A DNA stretch of 17,128 nucleotides from Bacillota bacterium (GTDB taxonomy: Bacteria > Bacillota > Clostridia > Oscillospirales > Oscillospiraceae), in NCBI GenBank assembly GCA_023393155.1, contig JAEWML010000150.1, positions 1 through 17,128 of the forward strand, written 5' to 3'. The stretch's first letter is position 1; each line of letters opens with the position of its first letter. Below the pieces are notes generated by a model. That model was not told where the DNA came from, did no database searches, and worked only from the letters and a program-made list of their open reading frames with translations. Below are positions 12,801 to 17,128 of the stretch, piece after piece. Both the position numbers and the translations under genes were made by a program.

Positions 12801-13610
12801 CTATACCAGTGAAATCAGCGCCGCCTGCGCGCCCCGCTGCCCGCCGACCCGGCGATAGGACCAGAACAGGTCCGGGCGGCAGTGGGTGCAAAGTCCGCTC
12901 ACATCAATGTGTTCCGGGGAAAGACCCGCTTTCAGCAGCCACTGGCGGTTTAGTCCCCCCAAATCCACATGCCATTTAAGGCCCCGCCGTTCAAGATAGG
13001 GCGCGGCGTCCTCGCCCAAAGCCTCGGTCATGGACTGAGGCACGTCGCCGTCGGTTTCAAAGCAGCACTGGCCGATGCAGGGCCCGATGGCCGCCACCAG
13101 CCGCTCTACTTTCGCGCCGTACAGCCGCGTCAGCTCCCGGACCGTCTTTTCAAGGATGCCCAGCGCGCAGCCCCGCCATCCGGCATGGACCGCGCCCACG
13201 CAGCCTGATTCCGGGTCGTGGAGCAAAATAATACCACAGTCGGCGGAGAAAACGAGAAGGGGAATATCCTTCGTATTGGTGACCAGCGCGTCGGCGGTGA
13301 AGTCCCGCTCCCGCCACAGGCCCATGCCTGCCCGTTCCTCCGTGACGGGAAGGACGGTGGTTTCGTGCACCTGCCGGGCCAGCACCACATGGCGCATATC
13401 CGCGCCCACGGCGCCGCAGAAGCGGCGGTAATTTTCCTCCACCGCCGCGCGGTCGCTTTCCCGGCTGGGGCCAAGGTTCAACGTGTCGCAGGGGGGCTTG
13501 CTTACGCCGCCCTTCCGGGTGGAAAAGCCGTGGGAGATACCATCACAGGCATCCAGCAGGGGAGAGGTGAAATAGACAAGGCCGTTTTCCTCGTGAGTTG
13601 TCAGGGGCAT
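12801..13610 (-). CDS. pgeF: Laccase-domain protein PgeF (YfiH/YlmD family)
   Basis: A member of the family called polyphenol oxidase, for which purine nucleoside phosphorylase/adenosine deaminase activity and peptidoglycan precursor editing have been reported. The product is 269 residues. The metal-site residues are His82 (ARQVHETTV), Cys125 (SADCGIILLHDP) and His142 (AVHAGWRG); GPCIGQCCFE at 176-185 is also a family mark. The start at 13610 lies 1 base after the stop of the upstream membrane-protein gene, with AAGGAGG inside that gene, so the two are translationally close. An upstream in-frame reading to 13703 lies in the neighbour and is unlikely. It sits in a minus-strand run after secA. 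Confidence 0.95.
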   Translation of the reverse strand: MPLTTHEENGLVYFTSPLLDACDGISHGFSTRKGGVSKPPCDTLNLGPSRESDRAAVEENYRRFCGAVGADMRHVVLARQVHETTVLPVTEERAGMGLWRERDFTADALVTNTKDIPLLVFSADCGIILLHDPESGCVGAVHAGWRGCALGILEKTVRELTRLYGAKVERLVAAIGPCIGQCCFETDGDVPQSMTEALGEDAAPYLERRGLKWHVDLGGLNRQWLLKAGLSPEHIDVSGLCTHCRPDLFWSYRRVGGQRGAQAALISLV

Positions 13611-13611
13611 G

Positions 13612-13905
13612 TCAGTCCTCCTTTTGGGTATTGGGTTCGTTTGAAGAAGCGCCAGGGGTGGCGCTTTCCGGCGGCTGGGCGTCTTGAGCTGCTTTTGCCT
13701 CATCCTCCCGGTCCAGAGAAAGGCTCAGCACCTTCACAAGGCCGCAGATCAGCAAGACGGCGCCCAGCCCAAGAAAAAAATCATGAACAATGGCCATGGA
13801 GAACAGGATGGAGCCGAGGCCCGCCATCATCAGTGCAATTCCCAGTAAAATATTCCGGATGTCTGCCAGCAAATGCAGCGCAGTGTCTTTTTCGCCGTCC
13901 TTCAT
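13612..13905 (-). CDS. Small two-helix membrane protein, unknown function
   Basis: A 97-residue protein I do not recognise. Residues about 17-36 (ILLGIALMMAGLGSILFSMA) and 43-58 (FFLGLGAVLLICGLVK) are hydrophobic and likely form a hairpin of two membrane helices. The N-terminus is charged (MKDGEKDTALHL) and the C-terminal third is acidic and rich in Ala, Pro and Ser, so it is likely disordered. The ATG at 13905 has GAAAGGAGC upstream. It is packed against pgeF (1-base gap) and lies 80 bases after secA, separated by a hairpin. Codon choice looks like that of its neighbours, which supports it being a real gene. No function can be assigned. Confidence 0.75.
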   Translation of the reverse strand: MKDGEKDTALHLLADIRNILLGIALMMAGLGSILFSMAIVHDFFLGLGAVLLICGLVKVLSLSLDREDEAKAAQDAQPPESATPGASSNEPNTQKED

Positions 13906-13926
13906 AAAACGCTCCTTTCAGTAAGA

Positions 13927-13965
13927 GCCGTCCCCCGCCCTCCCGGCAGGAGAACAGGGGACGGC
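13927..13965 (-). terminator. Hairpin after secA, probably leaky terminator
   Basis: GCCGTCCCC (13927-13935) pairs with GGGGACGGC (13957-13965) as a 9-bp stem with a long 21-base loop. On the minus strand the following bases are TCTTACTG, so the U-run is weak. Read-through into the next genes is plausible. Confidence 0.45.
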
Positions 13966-13985
13966 CTGAATCGCGCTGCAATTCG

Positions 13986-16733
13986 TCAGGAGTGATACTC
14001 CGCGCAGTCGCAGTTTTTAAACTTCTTCCCGCTGCCGCAGGGGCAGGGATCATTGCGTCCGATTTTCGTGACCTTGCGGGGCTGCTTTTTGGGCGCAGTA
14101 CTGTCGCCGCCCACATTTTCGGTCATGCCCTTGGCCACGCGCTCCCGCTTGACCTCTTCGTTGGTCTTGATGCGCACGGAGAACATCCGCCGAACCGTCT
14201 CGCTCTGAATGGCGGAAATCATCTCCTCAAACATGGTGAGGGATTCTTGCTTATAGGCGATGACCGGGTCGGTGTTGGCGTAGGCCCGCAGGCGGATGCC
14301 CTGCTTCAAGTCGTCCATGGCGTCAATGTGGTCCATCCAGTATTCGTCCACCACCCGCAGCATGATCACCCGCTCCAGCTCTCTAGCGATACTCGGGGTG
14401 AACTCCTGCTCCCGGGCCTCGTAGGTCTTCTCCGCCTCGGCGTAGAACAGCTCGCTGAGGGCCTGCTCGGTCTTCTCCGTCAATTCCTCCTCGGTGAAGT
14501 GGAAGGTACCCTTGGGAAAATACAGCCCCTCCAACACCGTCAGCATCTCACGGAAGCCCGCCTCGTCCAGCGCGGTCTGCTCGCCAAAGGCCTGGGCCAC
14601 CTGATCGGCGATGGCGGAGCGGGTCATGCCAAGGAGAATCTCCTTGAGGTCTTTGCCGTCCAGCACCTGCTTGCGCTGACCGTAGATAATTTCCCGCTGC
14701 TTGTTCATCACGTCGTCGTATTCCAGCACGGACTTTCTGGACTGGAAGTTCCTAGACTCCACGGTGGTCTGGGCGTTTTCGATGGCCTTGGTGAGCATTT
14801 TGCTCTCAATGGGCGTGTCCTCGTCCAGATCCATCCGCTCCATGATACCGGTAATCCGGTCGCCGCCGAACAGGCGCATCAGATCGTCCTCAAGGGAGAT
14901 ATAGAACCGGGTTTCCCCGGGGTCGCCCTGACGGCCCGCGCGGCCGCGGAGCTGGTTGTCAATCCGGCGGGAGTCGTGGCGCTCGGTGCCGATGATGAAC
15001 AGGCCGCCTGCTTCCCGGACCTTTTCCGCCACGTCGGAAATCTCCGCCTTGTGGCGGGCAAGGGCCTCGGCATACCGCTTCCGGGCGTCCAGAATCTCCT
15101 CGCTGTCGGTTTCGGCATAGCCGGTGGCCTCGCCAATCAGCTCGTCGGACATACCGGTTTTACGCAAATCCGCCTGCGCCATATACTCGGCGTTGCCGCC
15201 CAGCATGATATCCGTGCCGCGGCCAGCCATGTTGGTGGCCACGGTGACGGCGCCCAGCTTGCCCGCCTGCGCGATGATCTCCGCTTCCTTCTCGTGGTTC
15301 TTGGCGTTGAGGATGCTGTGGGGAATGCCCTCGTGGCCCAAAAGTCCGCTTAGAATCTCGTTTTTCTCAATGGATACCGTGCCCACCAGCACCGGCTGGC
15401 CCTTTTCGTGGCACTCCTTGATCTGCGCGATGACGGCGCGGTATTTCCCCGCCTCCGTCTTGTACACCACGTCGTGGTTGTCCTTGCGCTGGTTGGGGCG
15501 GTTGGTGGGAATCTCGATAATGTCCAGATTGTAGATGGTGCCGAATTCCTCCTGCTCGGTCATAGCGGTTCCGGTCATACCGGAGAGCTTTTCGTACAGG
15601 CGGAAATAATTCTGGAAGGTGATGGTGGCCAGCGTCTTGTTCTCGCTGGCGACGCTTACATGCTCCTTGGCCTCGATGGCCTGATGCAGCCCGGCGGAAT
15701 ACCGGCGGCCGAACATCAAGCGGCCGGTGAACTCATCGACAATGATGACCTCGCCGTTTTGCACCACGTAGTCAATGTCCCGCTTCATCACGCCGTGGGC
15801 TTTAATGGCCTGATTGATGTGGTGGGACAGGGTGGAGTTTTCGGGGTCGGACAGGTTTTCAAGGTGGAAGAACTGCTCCGCCTTGGTAATGCCGTTGGCG
15901 GTGAGCATGGCGGTTTTCGCCTTCTCGTCCACAATATAGTCGGCGGACTCGTTTTCGTCGTCCTCCTCCTTACTGTCCACCTCGGCCACAACGCGCTTTT
16001 TCAGGCGGGAGACAAACATCTCCGCCATGTCGTACAGCTGGGTGGATTTTTCGCCCTGCCCGGAGATAATCAGGGGAGTGCGGGCCTCGTCGATCAGGAT
16101 GGAGTCCACCTCGTCCACGATGGCAAAGGCGTGGCCCCGCTGCACCAGCTCCGCGGAGTAGATGCACATATTGTCCCGGAGATAGTCAAAGCCCATCTCG
16201 TTGTTGGTGCCGTAAGTGATGTCGGCGTTATAGGCCTCCTGCCGCTGGGCGGTGGTGAGGCCGTGGACAATCAGGCCCACCTTCAGCCCGAGAAAGCGGT
16301 GGACCTTGCCCATCCAGTCGCTGTCGCGCTTGGCAAGGTAGTCGTTCACGGTGACGATGTGGACGCCGTTGCCGGTCAGCGCGTTGAGATAGGCGGGGAG
16401 GGTGGCCACCAGGGTCTTGCCTTCACCGGTCTTCATCTCCGCGATGCGCCCCTGATGCAGCACCACGCCGCCCACAAGCTGCACGCGGTAGGGCCGCAGG
16501 CCCAGCACGCGGTCCGCAGCCTCCCGCACGGTGGCAAACGCCTCCGGCAGGATCGCGTCCAGCGTCTCGCCGTTTGCCAGACGCTCTTTAAACCGGGCCG
16601 TCTTGCCCCGCAGTTCTTCATCGCTCAGCGCCTTGTACTCGTCACTCAGCGCCTCAACTTGATCGACGATGGGATAAATCTGCTTGAGCTCGCGGGAGCT
16701 GTAATCTCCGAAAATTTTCTTCATGAAGCTCAT
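13986..16733 (-). CDS. secA: Preprotein translocase ATPase SecA
   Basis: Motor ATPase that pushes secretory proteins through SecYEG. The product is 915 residues, somewhat longer than Bacillus SecA (about 840). Walker A is MKTGEGKT at 100-107, Walker B with the DEAD-like motif is [15 protein letters not shown] (205-219). GTEYR-type helicase segments such as [14 protein letters not shown] and [16 protein letters not shown] are present. An acidic insertion near residues 250-265 ([13 protein letters not shown]) accounts for part of the extra length. The C-terminus ends in a SEC-C zinc motif [12 protein letters not shown] (CxC then CGxG and C). The ATG at 16733 is used; AAAGGA lies 13 bases upstream, rather far, and the alternative ATG at 16724 is farther still. 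It has its own strong promoter. Confidence 0.98.
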   Translation of the reverse strand: MSFMKKIFGDYSSRELKQIYPIVDQVEALSDEYKALSDEELRGKTARFKERLANGETLDAILPEAFATVREAADRVLGLRPYRVQLVGGVVLHQGRIAEMKTGEGKTLVATLPAYLNALTGNGVHIVTVNDYLAKRDSDWMGKVHRFLGLKVGLIVHGLTTAQRQEAYNADITYGTNNEMGFDYLRDNMCIYSAELVQRGHAFAIVDEVDSILIDEARTPLIISGQGEKSTQLYDMAEMFVSRLKKRVVAEVDSKEEDDENESADYIVDEKAKTAMLTANGITKAEQFFHLENLSDPENSTLSHHINQAIKAHGVMKRDIDYVVQNGEVIIVDEFTGRLMFGRRYSAGLHQAIEAKEHVSVASENKTLATITFQNYFRLYEKLSGMTGTAMTEQEEFGTIYNLDIIEIPTNRPNQRKDNHDVVYKTEAGKYRAVIAQIKECHEKGQPVLVGTVSIEKNEILSGLLGHEGIPHSILNAKNHEKEAEIIAQAGKLGAVTVATNMAGRGTDIMLGGNAEYMAQADLRKTGMSDELIGEATGYAETDSEEILDARKRYAEALARHKAEISDVAEKVREAGGLFIIGTERHDSRRIDNQLRGRAGRQGDPGETRFYISLEDDLMRLFGGDRITGIMERMDLDEDTPIESKMLTKAIENAQTTVESRNFQSRKSVLEYDDVMNKQREIIYGQRKQVLDGKDLKEILLGMTRSAIADQVAQAFGEQTALDEAGFREMLTVLEGLYFPKGTFHFTEEELTEKTEQALSELFYAEAEKTYEAREQEFTPSIARELERVIMLRVVDEYWMDHIDAMDDLKQGIRLRAYANTDPVIAYKQESLTMFEEMISAIQSETVRRMFSVRIKTNEEVKRERVAKGMTENVGGDSTAPKKQPRKVTKIGRNDPCPCGSGKKFKNCDCAEYHS

Positions 16734-16780
16734 AGGTAGTTAAAGATCCTTTCTGACCCGGCTTTTTGGGAGAAAAAGTC

Positions 16781-16793
16781 GGAATGATATTCC
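16781..16793. other. Small hairpin in the secA leader
   Basis: GGAAT (16781-16785) and ATTCC (16789-16793) form a 5-bp stem. A second short stem CTTTTT/AAAAAG lies at 16762-16778. Both fall in the roughly 90-base leader between the secA promoter and its start. No function is apparent. Confidence 0.3.
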
Positions 16794-16828
16794 TTATATA
16801 AATTAGGGGGTCGCCAAAAGCAACGATA

Positions 16829-16857
16829 AGCATACCACACCTTTTTGAAAAATGCAA
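16829..16857 (-). promoter_or_regulatory. Promoter of secA
   Basis: On the minus strand TTGCAT (16857-16852) is followed after exactly 17 bases by TATGCT (16834-16829). The predicted start near 16822 gives a leader of about 90 bases. Confidence 0.78.
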
Positions 16858-16934
16858 AGAAAATCAGGCCCAACGAATAAAATTTACATTTAGGCGGTTT
16901 CTATGTATGGCTTTGGAAAAAGCGCCGAAACCCC

Positions 16935-17128
16935 TTACAGCTCGCAGCTTCCCCGCTCTGTCAGCGCCACTAAGCCAGTGATGCGGAGGGAGGGGACGCG
17001 CCCGTTTTCCCACGCGGCGGAAACGGTGATGGTTCCCCCCGGCTGGCGGAGGTCCACGGTGACGCCTTCTCGCGCCTGAGAGGCGAGATACGACCCCACG
17101 GCGGCGCTGCCGCTGCCGCAGCCGGATT
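16935..17128 (-). CDS. DapF/PhzF-fold protein, C-terminal fragment (diaminopimelate epimerase-like)
   Basis: About 64 C-terminal residues are inside the window; the start is beyond the right edge. The first visible residues SGCGSGSAAVGSYLA resemble the second catalytic cysteine loop of diaminopimelate epimerase (ACGTGA). They are followed by VDLRQPGGTITV and ITGLVALTERG, which resemble the end of a DapF C-terminal domain (PGG-I-V, then TG-V-GE). DapF makes meso-diaminopimelate for cell wall and lysine. PhzF-like proteins share this fold and cannot be ruled out from this fragment. The stop codon is at 16935-16937. It is upstream of secA on the same strand, but secA has its own promoter. Confidence 0.62.
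   Translation of the reverse strand, partial: SGCGSGSAAVGSYLASQAREGVTVDLRQPGGTITVSAAWENGRVPSLRITGLVALTERGSCEL

Noticed and set aside
13992..16739. Long plus-strand open frames antisense to secA (453 and 443 residues)
   Set aside because: They mirror the codon bias of GC-rich secA, have no ribosome binding sites and no family features.
1..17128. CRISPR arrays, tRNA or rRNA genes, insertion sequences, prophage genes
   Set aside because: I found no regularly spaced repeats, no cloverleaf-like or rRNA segments and no transposase or integrase motifs in any frame.

Overview
This window looks like a chromosomal stretch from a GC-rich, anaerobic member of the Firmicutes (Clostridia, probably Oscillospiraceae-like; inferred from gene families only, no species claimed). 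The supporting signs are strong GGAGG-type ribosome binding sites, sigma-A promoters with 17-base spacers, a GAAC-N4-GTTT type SOS box in front of lexA, a SecA with a C-terminal SEC-C zinc motif, and a selenium-dependent molybdenum hydroxylase maturation pair. Nothing looks like a phage, transposon or CRISPR array.

Left part (1-6624): a molybdenum block. On the minus strand, reading from 4861 down to 1, are moaA, moaC, a MOSC-domain protein, a MoeA-like molybdopterin-binding protein with a cysteine-rich tail, modA and modB (cut by the window edge). They cover the early step of cofactor synthesis (MoaA/MoaC), likely late handling of the cofactor (MOSC, MoeA-like) and molybdate uptake (ModA/ModB). 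Divergently, on the plus strand, lie yqeC and yqeB, accessory genes of selenium-dependent molybdenum hydroxylases. The 151-base divergent region carries one promoter for each direction. A 25-base element just downstream of the moaA promoter recurs, with 21 of 25 bases identical, upstream of modA. It is a candidate shared operator for molybdenum genes and the most interesting unexplained signal here.

Middle part (6625-9663): a ketopantoate-reductase family gene and a radical SAM gene of unknown function on the minus strand, with a terminator between them, then a secreted polysaccharide deacetylase on the plus strand ending at a 20-bp bidirectional terminator.

Right part (9664-17128): secG (minus) and lexA (plus) are divergent, and lexA has a recognisable LexA box over its promoter. 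A 437-base stretch without a convincing gene follows lexA. It has a 20-bp terminator hairpin and a structured, unassigned segment. Then, all on the minus strand and in transcription order, come secA, a small two-helix membrane protein, pgeF (laccase-domain) and an orphan oligopeptide-type substrate-binding lipoprotein. At the right edge is the C-terminus of a DapF-like protein.
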